Positions 1 through 6,339 of a DNA stretch of 10,144 nucleotides are shown one piece after another. The notes under the pieces are model-generated. The model was not told the DNA's origin and ran no database searches. It was given only the letters and a program-made list of their open reading frames with translations. The position numbers and the translations under genes were made by a program. This DNA is from Proteobacteria bacterium SG_bin4 (GTDB lineage: Bacteria > Pseudomonadota > Gammaproteobacteria > Burkholderiales > Nitrosomonadaceae), in the NCBI GenBank assembly GCA_002083395.1, contig LWDH01000019.1:1-10144 (forward strand). Direction: 5' to 3'. The first letter of the stretch is position 1, and each line of letters opens with the position of its first letter.

Positions 1-500
1 ACGATGACACGTTCGAATTCCGCCGGTTTGACTACCTTCGCTTGCACAGCTGCGTCAATGGTTGCTTGCAGCAGCTTTTCGACACCGGACTCACCAATCG
101 CAGTGCGGAAGCGGCCTATCTGAGTAGCATCACAGGGCAGCTTCGGTGTGTAGTACGCCTGCCCGCTGAAATATTGCCAGACCACATTCTCGGACCAGCG
201 AATCACCAGTTCTTCATCACTCAGATTGAATGCGTGCTTCAGATACAGCAAGGAAGCCATCAACCGGATCGGCAAACGAGGCCGCCCTGCAGCACTCACG
301 CTCCCGCCGGAAATCGCCAATGTCGCGCCAAAAAGATCGCTGGTCTCCACCACTTGACCTTGACGATTCTTGCGTTCGAAAGCTGGTGCAAGGGCTGCTT
401 CAATATCGGGCCACGGCAGTCGATTTGCCAATACCGCCAAGGGATGGTGCAGATCGATCATCTGGTCGAGACGTGCACGAAAAAAATCATCAGTCGGCAT
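1..500 (-). CDS. IS5-family transposase, N-terminal part (runs off the left edge)
   Basis: An open frame of 166 codons reads without a stop from an ATG at 500 to the left edge of the window. The protein begins MPTDDFFRARLDQMIDLHHP. At about residues 72-130 it carries the block typical of the N-terminal (InsH/DUF772-like) domain of IS5-family transposases: GRPRLPIRLMASLLYLKHAF, then NLSDEELVIRWSENVVWQYF, then CDATQIGRFR. The DDE catalytic residues would lie beyond the edge, so whether the enzyme is intact cannot be judged. A purine-rich AGGGG lies about 10 nt before the ATG. The element would catalyse its own cut-and-paste movement. It lies close to the remnant of a second, unrelated insertion sequence (636-884), so this end of the window is an insertion-prone spot. 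The family call is firm. The subgroup (an IS1478-like type is my guess) is not. Confidence 0.85.
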   Translation of the reverse strand, partial: MPTDDFFRARLDQMIDLHHPLAVLANRLPWPDIEAALAPAFERKNRQGQVVETSDLFGATLAISGGSVSAAGRPRLPIRLMASLLYLKHAFNLSDEELVIRWSENVVWQYFSGQAYYTPKLPCDATQIGRFRTAIGESGVEKLLQATIDAAVQAKVVKPAEFERVI

Positions 501-635
501 TTAAATTTCCCCTAATTCCCTCAGGTTTTGATGCCTATATTATGATTTCCCAGGGATCTCAGCGTTTACTAATTCGCATGAATTCCAATATTTATAGGGT
601 CTCCAAGCATTTTGCAGGACTGACGACATAGGAGC

Positions 636-845
636 GTCAATGCTCCCATTGAAAGCTTGCGGGGATCGTTGAAGGTGGAAAGATTGTATGGAATGCGATT
701 TGAAACACGCCGTCAGGCAATGGATGAAGTGATTGACTGGCTTAACTACTACAACCACAGAAGACTGCATTCGTCATTGAATTACATCAGCCCAATGAAG
801 TTTGAACAAAACTGGCTTGTGGCACAGTTGGAAAAAATCGCATAA
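636..845 (+). pseudogene. IS3-family transposase OrfB, C-terminal remnant
   Basis: About 70 codons of an IS3-family OrfB (rve-type integrase core) survive, ending in TAA at 843-845. The readable part contains NAPIES, LKVERLYGMRFETRRQAMDE and VIDWLNYYNHRRLHSSLNYI, followed by SPMKFEQNW. This is the usual C-terminal third of the protein, including the last Glu of the DDE triad in NAPIES. An in-frame TGA at 621-623 and loss of recognisable similarity before about 636 show that the first two catalytic Asp residues and all of OrfA are gone. The fragment cannot encode an active transposase. An internal TTG at 657 could serve as a start codon, but there is no reason to think a protein is made. Confidence 0.85.
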
Positions 846-884
846 TGCGCGCGTTAAGATGTACGTATTACCGGGGCAAGGTCA
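636..884 (+). mobile_element. 3' remnant of an IS3-family insertion sequence
   Basis: The remnant covers the OrfB C-terminus plus about 39 nt of downstream DNA ending at 884. Read on the minus strand from 884, the end is TGACCTTGCCCCGGTA. It begins with the TGACCT-GCCCC pattern common to IS3-group terminal inverted repeats, so I place the right end of the element at 884. No matching left end is found upstream in the window. The left side was therefore lost, perhaps by deletion linked to the neighbouring IS5-type insertion. The boundary at 636 is approximate. Confidence 0.55.
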
Positions 885-1054
885 GTAACGCCTATCCTTC
901 GGTTTTGCTGCTTTGATGATTGAATCCGCCAGGTAAATTTTTACTCGCTTTTTTACCCGCTTTACTCAAGGTTGCCAAGGATTGGCTAAATTATCTTAAT
1001 TTATTTATTCTAAAGGTATTTTTTGGTTTTTCCAGGCAACGTTTGGAGCATATT

Positions 1055-1147
1055 TGGCGGAGAGGATGGGATTCGAACCCATGTGCCAGGTTACCCTGAC
1101 CATCTGATTTCGAGTCAGCGCCGTTATGACCGCTTCGGTACCTCTCC
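1055..1147 (-). tRNA. tRNA-Ser (anticodon CGA)
   Basis: On the minus strand a 93-nt cloverleaf begins GGAGAGG (1147-1141) and ends CCTCTCC-G-CCA (CCA at 1057-1055, encoded in the DNA). The anticodon loop reads CTCGAAA, giving anticodon CGA after U33, which decodes UCG. The long variable arm (around TGGTCAGGGTAACCTGGCAC) is a class II feature expected for tRNA-Ser. The T arm carries GGGTTCGAATCCC. The gene lies 71 nt downstream of the rpoH stop on the same strand, and a candidate promoter lies at the end of rpoH (1207-1236). Confidence 0.95.
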
Positions 1148-1165
1148 GGTATGCTGGAATTAATA

Positions 1166-1197
1166 CACCCGTTTGACTGGTTAACGCCAAACGGGTG
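1166..1197 (-). other. 10-bp perfect hairpin between rpoH and tRNA-Ser
   Basis: CACCCGTTTG (1166-1175) and CAAACGGGTG (1188-1197) are exact inverse copies around a 12-nt loop. On the minus strand the hairpin follows the rpoH stop by about 20 nt. It is followed by TATTAATTCC rather than a clean U run, so it is only terminator-like. If the promoter at 1207-1236 is used, the hairpin would instead form the 5' leader of the tRNA precursor. Confidence 0.6.
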
Positions 1198-1206
1198 CAA
1201 AATAGG

Positions 1207-1236
1207 ATTATATCGTTTTTAAACTGCTGACGTCAT
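1207..1236 (-). promoter_or_regulatory. Candidate sigma-70 promoter for tRNA-Ser
   Basis: On the minus strand a perfect TATAAT (1212-1207) is preceded, after an 18-nt spacer, by ATGACG (1236-1231), a 4/6 match to TTGACA. It would start transcription near 1200, about 55 nt before the tRNA 5' end. The -35 lies inside the last codons of rpoH. This is pattern matching only, but the exact -10 and the position make it the best candidate for independent tRNA expression. Confidence 0.4.
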
Positions 1237-2064
1237 GCTACCACGCATTTTTTGCAGCGCTTTGGCTTCAATTTGGCGTACCCGTTCCGCCGACACACCC
1301 AGTTCTGCAGCGAGATCGTGGAGTGTTGCACTATCTTTTTCCCGTAACCAGCGTGCTTCGATAATGTGCCGGCTGCGATCATCCAGGCATTCCAACGATT
1401 GTTGCAAGCTATGTTCGCGCAACTGGGTAATTTGTACATTTTCCAAAATTTGCGATGGTTCAGCGCCGTCGGTCAGATAACTAATCGGACTGAATGTATC
1501 ATCTTCCTCATCGGAAAGCGGCTCCAAAGAAATATCAGAGCCATTGAAACGTTTTTCCATTTCCACCACTTCTTCCGATTTAACGCCTAATTGCGTTGCT
1601 ATGGCTTCGACCTCTTGCGGATTCATGGTATCCAAACCTTGCTTCATGCTCCGCAAGTTAAAAAACAATTTACGTTGTTGCTTGGTTGTCGCTATTTTAA
1701 CCAGCCGCCAGTTGCGCATGATAAATTCATGTATCTCAGCCTTGATCCAATGTACTGCAAACGACACCAGGCGAACACCACGTTCCGGATCAAAGCGCTT
1801 GACCGCTTTCATTAATCCGATATTGCCTTCTTGAATCAAATCTGCTTGCGGAAGCCCATATCCCTTGTAGCCGCGCGCTATCGCCACAACGAAACGCAAG
1901 TGGGACAGAATCAGCTTTTGTGCGGCTTCGATATCGCCGTGATTCCATAAACGTCGTGCAAGACCTGTTTCTTCCTCTTGTGAGAGAATTGGGAAAGAAT
2001 TTACAGACTGAATATAACTTTCAATACTTCCACCAACAACCGGTAGTGTCAAAGCATTCGTCAT
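1219..2064 (-). CDS. rpoH: RNA polymerase heat-shock sigma factor RpoH (sigma-32)
   Basis: The 281-residue protein directs RNA polymerase to heat-shock promoters (chaperones and ATP-dependent proteases). Region 1.2 to 2.1 lies around residues 12-60. Region 2.2 to 2.4 is at 73-120, with QADLIQEGNIGLMKAVKRFD then SFAVHWIKAEIHEFIMRNWR. The sigma-32-specific RpoH box QRKLFFNLR is at 130-138 and separates it from RpoD and RpoS. Region 4 has a helix-turn-helix at about 248-267 (HDLAAELGVSAERVRQIEAK). Length is normal for the family (about 280-285). The ATG at 2064 has an AGGAG 9 nt upstream (2074-2078), which fixes the start. The gene follows ftsX by 109 nt in the conserved ftsY-ftsE-ftsX-rpoH order. 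It has its own promoter overlapped by a CIRCE operator (2112-2141). The identification is secure. Confidence 0.98.
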   Translation of the reverse strand: MTNALTLPVVGGSIESYIQSVNSFPILSQEEETGLARRLWNHGDIEAAQKLILSHLRFVVAIARGYKGYGLPQADLIQEGNIGLMKAVKRFDPERGVRLVSFAVHWIKAEIHEFIMRNWRLVKIATTKQQRKLFFNLRSMKQGLDTMNPQEVEAIATQLGVKSEEVVEMEKRFNGSDISLEPLSDEEDDTFSPISYLTDGAEPSQILENVQITQLREHSLQQSLECLDDRSRHIIEARWLREKDSATLHDLAAELGVSAERVRQIEAKALQKMRGSMTSAV

Positions 2065-2111
2065 TGTAATAATCTCCTGTAAGGGTATTGTGCGAGCTTC
2101 AGATATTTTTT

Positions 2112-2141
2112 ATTTTAGCACTCCCTGAATGAGAGTGCCAA
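2112..2141 (-). promoter_or_regulatory. rpoH promoter overlapping the CIRCE operator
   Basis: On the minus strand TTGGCA (2141-2136, 5/6 match to TTGACA) is followed after an 18-nt spacer by TAAAAT (2117-2112, 5/6 match to TATAAT). This predicts a start near 2105 and a leader of about 40 nt before the rpoH ATG at 2064. Both hexamers fall almost wholly within the CIRCE inverted repeat, so a bound repressor would occlude polymerase. Inferred from sequence match and spacing. Confidence 0.6.
2115..2141. promoter_or_regulatory. CIRCE element (HrcA operator) upstream of rpoH
   Basis: Plus-strand half-sites are TTAGCACTC (2115-2123) and GAGTGCCAA (2133-2141), separated by exactly 9 nt. The CIRCE consensus is TTAGCACTC-N9-GAGTGCTAA, so 17 of 18 positions match and the spacing is exact. 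HrcA is the GroEL-dependent heat-shock repressor known to bind CIRCE. The element covers the predicted rpoH -35 and -10, the usual place for HrcA operators. It implies that rpoH transcription is repressed by HrcA in unstressed cells. hrcA itself is not in this window. Confidence 0.9.
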
Positions 2142-2156
2142 ACTTTTGAAAAGTTT
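2140..2156. repeat. 17-bp AT-rich palindrome next to the rpoH -35
   Basis: AAACTTTT (2140-2147), a central G, and AAAAGTTT (2149-2156) form a perfect 8+1+8 palindrome. It overlaps the outer CIRCE half-site by 2 nt and lies immediately upstream of the rpoH -35. Its place fits a second operator or an UP-like A/T-rich promoter element. The all-A/T stem ends make it a poor terminator for ftsX. Confidence 0.5.
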
Positions 2157-2173
2157 CACAACAACAAGCAAGC

Positions 2174-3085
2174 TTAGCGGGGCTCGATTTGCCAGAGATG
2201 ATTTGCAACGGAAATGCGTGCACCTAGCCATCCAAGCCAGGCTGAAAACAATAGCAAACTCAAACTATCCTGTAACGACAAATACTGCAGATGAATATCC
2301 ACTTCATATAATCCAGCAAGCACCCCAAGCTCTTCATTCAGAGCACCAATGAAGAAAGTCACAATCAACCACGCTGCGATACCTCCGGCCAATCCTTGAA
2401 TAGTGCCAAAATATAAAAAAGGCCGGTGAATAAAACTGTCGGTTGCACCAATGAGTTTTGAAATTTCGATTTCATCGCGCTTAGTCAGGATTTGCAAACG
2501 AATGGTATTAAACATAATGGCTATGATGGCGACGCTCAGCAATGTCGCCAACATTAGAATTATCGCGCGTCCCAGTTGAAGCAGTGCGTTAAGCCGTTCT
2601 ATCCACTCGGAATCAAATTGCACATGGGCTACTTCCGGCCATCTTTGCATCTGCGCGCGCAACTGTTCCAACGCATCAGAAGAATTGTGCTCCAAATGCA
2701 CAATGAATGCATCGGGTAGCGGATTTCGCACCAATCCTGCCATGACATCAGCAAAACCGCTATCTTGCTGTAGCTGCTTCAACGCAGCTTCTTTGGAAAT
2801 GAATTGAAAACTTACAATTCGTGATTCTTCCTGCAATCGTTGTTTGACGCGATTGAAATCACTTTGCTGCGCATCCTGTTGCAGAAACAGGCTCATTTGT
2901 GGCGCACCGGCTGCCTGCCCGGACATGGATTGCAAGTTTTCCATCAGCACATAAATCCCGGTTGGCAAACTCAACGCAATACCCATTACCGTAATGCTCA
3001 GCAAGCTTGTGACCGGTGCTGAAACCAGTCGCTTTAGCGTATGAAAAAATACAAACGCATGTTGTGTCAGCCATGCGTGCATCAT
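2174..3085 (-). CDS. ftsX: Cell division protein FtsX
   Basis: FtsX is the membrane half of the FtsEX complex, which uses ATP hydrolysis by FtsE to activate peptidoglycan amidases at the division septum. The 303-residue protein has the FtsX plan: a cytoplasmic N-terminus, a first membrane helix at about 25-48, a periplasmic domain at about 50-170, and three more helices at about 173-194, 226-248 and 274-296. The conserved cytoplasmic loop RDEIEISKLIGATDSFIHRP (203-222), which contacts FtsE, is clear. The ATG at 3085 overlaps the TGA of ftsE by 4 nt (ATGA), so the two are translationally coupled, as expected for an obligate complex. Length is typical of betaproteobacteria and shorter than the enteric protein, which has a longer N-terminus. 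No terminator is evident between ftsX and rpoH. Confidence 0.96.
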   Translation of the reverse strand: MMHAWLTQHAFVFFHTLKRLVSAPVTSLLSITVMGIALSLPTGIYVLMENLQSMSGQAAGAPQMSLFLQQDAQQSDFNRVKQRLQEESRIVSFQFISKEAALKQLQQDSGFADVMAGLVRNPLPDAFIVHLEHNSSDALEQLRAQMQRWPEVAHVQFDSEWIERLNALLQLGRAIILMLATLLSVAIIAIMFNTIRLQILTKRDEIEISKLIGATDSFIHRPFLYFGTIQGLAGGIAAWLIVTFFIGALNEELGVLAGLYEVDIHLQYLSLQDSLSLLLFSAWLGWLGARISVANHLWQIEPR

Positions 3086-3735
3086 GCAGCCAACTTTCCT
3101 TGTTTGAGTGACAAAATCCGATGCTGTGTATCTTCCAGCAACGATGCATCATGAGTAGCAATCAGCACGGTAACGCCGACTTGGTTGAATGATGTGAACA
3201 TCGCCATGATATCGCGGGCATATTCCACATCCAGATTACCGGTTGGTTCATCCGCAATCAATATCGACGGACGATGCACCACCGCACGCGCAATACAGAG
3301 CCGTTGACGCTCTCCACCGGACAATGCGATCGGCATGGATTTTTCTTTTTTCAGCAACCCAACTTTATCCAACGCGGCTCGTACCCGGGAAGCCACAGTC
3401 TTGCTATCGAAACTAGCAATTTGCAGCGGCAGCAACACATTTTCAAATGCAGTGCGATCGAATAACAACTTATGATCCTGAAAAACAAAACCGATTTTTC
3501 GGCGCAGATATGGAATGGCAGCCGGTTTGAGCTGAGCGATATTTTGCCCGCTGATAGAAATCGTACCGGAAGTCGGCCGCTCAAGGGCGGCGATCAACTT
3601 TAACAAAGTGCTTTTGCCAGCCCCTGAATGACCGGTGAGAAAAAGCATTTCACCGGCTTGCACTGTCAGATCAACATTATTCAGCGCAACGTAGCCATCT
3701 GGATAGCGTTTGCTGACATTTTTAAAAACAATCAT
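3082..3735 (-). CDS. ftsE: Cell division ATP-binding protein FtsE
   Basis: This is the cytoplasmic ABC ATPase that drives FtsX. All ABC motifs are present in the 217-residue product: Walker A GHSGAGKST (35-43), Q-loop Q86, signature LSGGE (138-142), Walker B LIADEP (159-164) and switch H195. Length matches the family (about 216-222). I choose the ATG at 3735 (MIVFKNVSKRYPDGY), which gives the family-typical N-terminus. A longer frame from 3798 would add 21 unrelated residues and overlap ftsY. It starts 25 nt after the ftsY stop, its TGA overlaps the ftsX start, and it is surely cotranscribed with both. Only a weak GAG-type ribosome-binding site precedes it, so translation may depend on coupling to ftsY. 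Confidence 0.97.
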   Translation of the reverse strand: MIVFKNVSKRYPDGYVALNNVDLTVQAGEMLFLTGHSGAGKSTLLKLIAALERPTSGTISISGQNIAQLKPAAIPYLRRKIGFVFQDHKLLFDRTAFENVLLPLQIASFDSKTVASRVRAALDKVGLLKKEKSMPIALSGGERQRLCIARAVVHRPSILIADEPTGNLDVEYARDIMAMFTSFNQVGVTVLIATHDASLLEDTQHRILSLKQGKLAA

Positions 3736-3760
3736 GGTCGGCTTTAAATTCTCAGTTTGC

Positions 3761-4786
3761 TTAATCGAACATCGCTTCGACAAATTCTTTCGCGTCAAAC
3801 GGCCTCAAATCGTCCACGCCTTCACCGACTCCCACAAAACGCAGAGCCGGGGGATTTTGCGGATATTGCGCGGCAATTGCCGCGACCACCCCGCCTTTAG
3901 CCGTTCCATCCAACTTAGTAAGAATCAAGCCGGTTACCTGGAGCGCTTCGTCAAACGCTTTCACTTGCGCCAGCGCATTCTGGCCTGTGTTTGCATCCAA
4001 TACCAGCAGGACTTCGTGCGGCGCATCGGGCAGCGCCTTAGCGATTACGCGTTTTACTTTCTTGATTTCTTCCATCAAGTGCAATTGCGTCGTCAACCGC
4101 CCGGCAGTATCCGCCAGTACGATATCGATACCGCGTGCTTTGGCAGAATTGACAGCATCAAAAATCACTGCCGCCGGATCGCTTTTTTTGTCGGGGTCGC
4201 TATCGGGTGCCACGACAACAACATTATTGCGTTCACCCCATGCGATCAACTGCTCCCGCGCCGCTGCACGGAACGTATCGCCGGCTGCCAGCAACACCGT
4301 TTTTCCTTGATTCTGGAAGTACCTGGCCAGCTTGCCGATCGATGTCGTTTTTCCCACACCATTCACACCAGTAATCATGACAACGAACGGGCTATGCGAG
4401 CTGACATCCAATGATTGTTCCAACGGTTTCAGCATAGCGGTCAAAGAATCCTTGAGCGCTTGCTTCAATTGCGCGGAATCGGTCAGACCATCGCGCTTAA
4501 CCTGCTTGCGCAAATCCTCAAGGAGCTGCTGCGTTGCGCTGACGCCAATATCGGATGTCAAAAGAATAGTTTCCAGCTCTTCGTATAACGCTTCGTCGAT
4601 TTTACCACCGCCGAACAGACCGGATAACTGCCTGCCCAAATTCTGCCGGGTCCGGGCAAGACCTTGTTTGAGCTTACTGGCAAAGCTGACGGGTTCTTCC
4701 GGGTTGGATTCGGATACCGTATCTGATGGAGCCGGAATTTCAGTTGAATCTGCTGGATCTTTTTTAGATTTAAAAAAACTAAACAT
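3761..4786 (-). CDS. ftsY: Signal recognition particle receptor FtsY
   Basis: FtsY is the SRP receptor GTPase that docks ribosome-nascent chain complexes at the inner membrane. Using the ATG at 4786 (MFSFFKSKKD) it has 341 residues: a short charged acidic N-terminal region (about 1-40), the N domain (about 40-130), and the G domain with G1 GVNGVGKT (140-147), DTFRAAAREQ (170-179), G3 DTAGR (226-230), G4 TKLD (290-293) and the closing FVGVGEGVDDLRPFD. A TTG at 4819 would add 11 residues but is less likely; neither start has a strong ribosome-binding site. A small oddity is PDSDPDKKSDPAAV (about 194-207), where relatives usually have a shorter Gly-containing turn before DPAAV. It heads the ftsYEX cluster and diverges from the M16 protease gene. 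Confidence 0.97.
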   Translation of the reverse strand: MFSFFKSKKDPADSTEIPAPSDTVSESNPEEPVSFASKLKQGLARTRQNLGRQLSGLFGGGKIDEALYEELETILLTSDIGVSATQQLLEDLRKQVKRDGLTDSAQLKQALKDSLTAMLKPLEQSLDVSSHSPFVVMITGVNGVGKTTSIGKLARYFQNQGKTVLLAAGDTFRAAAREQLIAWGERNNVVVVAPDSDPDKKSDPAAVIFDAVNSAKARGIDIVLADTAGRLTTQLHLMEEIKKVKRVIAKALPDAPHEVLLVLDANTGQNALAQVKAFDEALQVTGLILTKLDGTAKGGVVAAIAAQYPQNPPALRFVGVGEGVDDLRPFDAKEFVEAMFD

Positions 4787-4861
4787 TCTGGTAGGCTCTA
4801 AGAGTAGTGATATTCTCAAAACGCGATTTTAGTCTGTTTACTCACATTTTGGTTAGTAAAA

Positions 4862-6265
4862 ATGAATTCTGATAACCGTAACTCTTTTTTTAGCGTCTTT
4901 TCAATCTACAATTTTCTACTGATCATCAGCCTAACGATCACTTCCAGCGCACTTGCCAATCCGCATGAATTTTTGCTCGACAATGGCCTAAAGTTAATTG
5001 TAAAACAAGATCATCGCTCACCGGTGGTGGTCACTCAAGTCTGGTACAAAGTCGGCAGTATCGATGAAGTCAATGGTGTTACCGGTGTTGCGCATGTACT
5101 GGAACACATGATGTTCAAAGGCACGGAAAAAGTCCCGAATGGCGAATTTTCGAAAAAAATCGCGGCGGCTGGCGGGCGCGAAAATGCTTTTACCAGTTAC
5201 GACTACACCGGCTATTATCAGCAATTGCATAAAAAACATTTACCCATGGCGATGGAGCTGGAATCGGATCGGATGCACAATCTGTTGATTACCAAAGAAG
5301 AGTTTGAGAAAGAAATCAAAGTCGTCATGGAAGAGAGAAGATTGCGCACCGATGATCAACCGCGTTCATTGTTGTACGAAAAAATGATGTCGGTCGCCTA
5401 TCAAGCGCATCCTTACAAAAATCCAATCATCGGTTGGATGAATGATCTAGAAAACATGACTATCGAGGATGTGCAAGACTGGTACGATCGCTGGTATGCG
5501 CCGAACAATGCAGTATTGGTAGTGGTCGGTGATGTTGATGCCGAAGAAGTACATCAGTTAGCAAAAAAATACTACGGTGCAATTGAGTCTCGCCCATTAT
5601 TTTCTTTCAATGAGCGAAAACCGCAATCAGAACCGCCGCAACTCGGCTCGAAACGAATAACCGTCAAAGCGCCAGCGGAATTACCTTATCTGATTATGGG
5701 TTACCACGCGCCGGCGATTAAAAATACCCAGGAAGACTGGGAACCTTACGCTTTGGAAATTCTGGAAGGAGTGCTGGATGGCAACGCATCCGCGCGACTG
5801 AATAAATCTCTAGTGCGTGAAAGCCAAATCGCCAGCTCCGCGAGCGCAGGCTATGGCGCTATGGCGCGTGGGCCGAGTTTCTTTTTCCTTAGCGCGGTAC
5901 CAAGCGCAGGTAAAACCGTCGCGGAGCTGGAACAGGCATTGCGAGGAGAAATTGAAAAAATTGCTAAAAACGGAATAACCTCAGAAGAATTGTCCCGAGT
6001 TAAAGCGCAAGTAATTGCCGGTCATGTTTATCAGCGCGATTCCATTTTCTCGCAGGCCATGCAAATCGGTCGATTGGAAAGCATCGGGCTATCCTATCGA
6101 GACACGGATCTTATTTTGGAGAAATTAAAAACAGTCACTGCGGAACAAGTCCGCGATGTTGCTCGAAAGTACTTTAATGATGACAGCTTGACCGTTGCGG
6201 TATTGGATCCACAGCCTTTGGAACAAAAAACGCCTTCACGGGCGCCGGTTGGATTAAGACACTAA
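4862..6265 (+). CDS. Secreted M16 family zinc metalloprotease (insulinase-like)
   Basis: The 467-residue protein has a signal peptide (hydrophobic segment about 17-30, likely cut after ALA at 30-32), so it should act in the periplasm. The N-terminal catalytic domain carries the inverted zinc motif HxxEH as HVLEH (78-82). The distal Glu ligand lies in VVMEERRLR (E157/E158), at the usual spacing of about 75 residues. A second M16 domain (about 205-390) shows the substrate-grip region, including the AELPYLIMGYHAP and GNASARLNKSLVRE stretches. M16 enzymes of this size work as two-domain peptidases, often as a heterodimer with an inactive partner encoded next door. No partner gene follows here; the gene ends before a 14-bp inverted repeat and a convergent gene. 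No clear ribosome-binding site precedes the ATG. The substrate cannot be inferred. Confidence 0.93.
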   Translation: MNSDNRNSFFSVFSIYNFLLIISLTITSSALANPHEFLLDNGLKLIVKQDHRSPVVVTQVWYKVGSIDEVNGVTGVAHVLEHMMFKGTEKVPNGEFSKKIAAAGGRENAFTSYDYTGYYQQLHKKHLPMAMELESDRMHNLLITKEEFEKEIKVVMEERRLRTDDQPRSLLYEKMMSVAYQAHPYKNPIIGWMNDLENMTIEDVQDWYDRWYAPNNAVLVVVGDVDAEEVHQLAKKYYGAIESRPLFSFNERKPQSEPPQLGSKRITVKAPAELPYLIMGYHAPAIKNTQEDWEPYALEILEGVLDGNASARLNKSLVRESQIASSASAGYGAMARGPSFFFLSAVPSAGKTVAELEQALRGEIEKIAKNGITSEELSRVKAQVIAGHVYQRDSIFSQAMQIGRLESIGLSYRDTDLILEKLKTVTAEQVRDVARKYFNDDSLTVAVLDPQPLEQKTPSRAPVGLRH

Positions 6266-6276
6266 CCGATTTTCAA

Positions 6277-6327
6277 ATTTTGGCAGCGGCCTAAAGGAGA
6301 AGAAGAGAAAAAAGCCGCTGCCAAAAT
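6277..6327. terminator. 14-bp inverted repeat between convergent genes
   Basis: ATTTTGGCAGCGGC (6277-6290) and GCCGCTGCCAAAAT (6314-6327) are exact inverse copies around a 23-nt purine-rich loop. The hairpin lies between the stops of the plus-strand M16 gene (6265) and the minus-strand EF-hand gene (6340), where a shared transcript 3' end would be expected. In each direction the T run falls in the 5' arm rather than after the stem. It is therefore not a textbook intrinsic terminator and may protect 3' ends instead. Confidence 0.55.
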
Positions 6328-6339
6328 CGCTAACACATA

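Noticed and set aside
540..560. GAGATCCCTGGGAAATC (minus strand from 560) as the terminal inverted repeat of the IS5-type element
   Set aside because: It lies upstream of the transposase start as an IS end should and begins GAGATC, but the other end is outside the window, so no inverted repeat or target duplication can be matched.
596..625. GGTCTCC followed by ATTTTGCA as an IS1031-type end
   Set aside because: The order and spacing of the two words do not match the GAGACC-TTTGCAAAA type of end, and no partner is seen.
42..631. Plus-strand open frames at 42-515 and 230-631
   Set aside because: They are antisense to the IS5-type transposase frame, which is the one with recognisable family similarity.
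892..978. Minus-strand 28-residue reading frame, Lys-rich, ending SSKTEG
   Set aside because: It has a TTG start with no ribosome-binding site, low complexity and no recognised family. The stretch 885-1054 otherwise shows no supportable gene.
991..1200. Minus-strand open frames across this interval
   Set aside because: They run through the tRNA-Ser gene and are chance frames.
3710..4832. Long plus-strand open frames opposite ftsY (3710-4414, 4332-4832)
   Set aside because: They are antisense to a well-conserved gene, show no recognisable domain and lack ribosome-binding sites.
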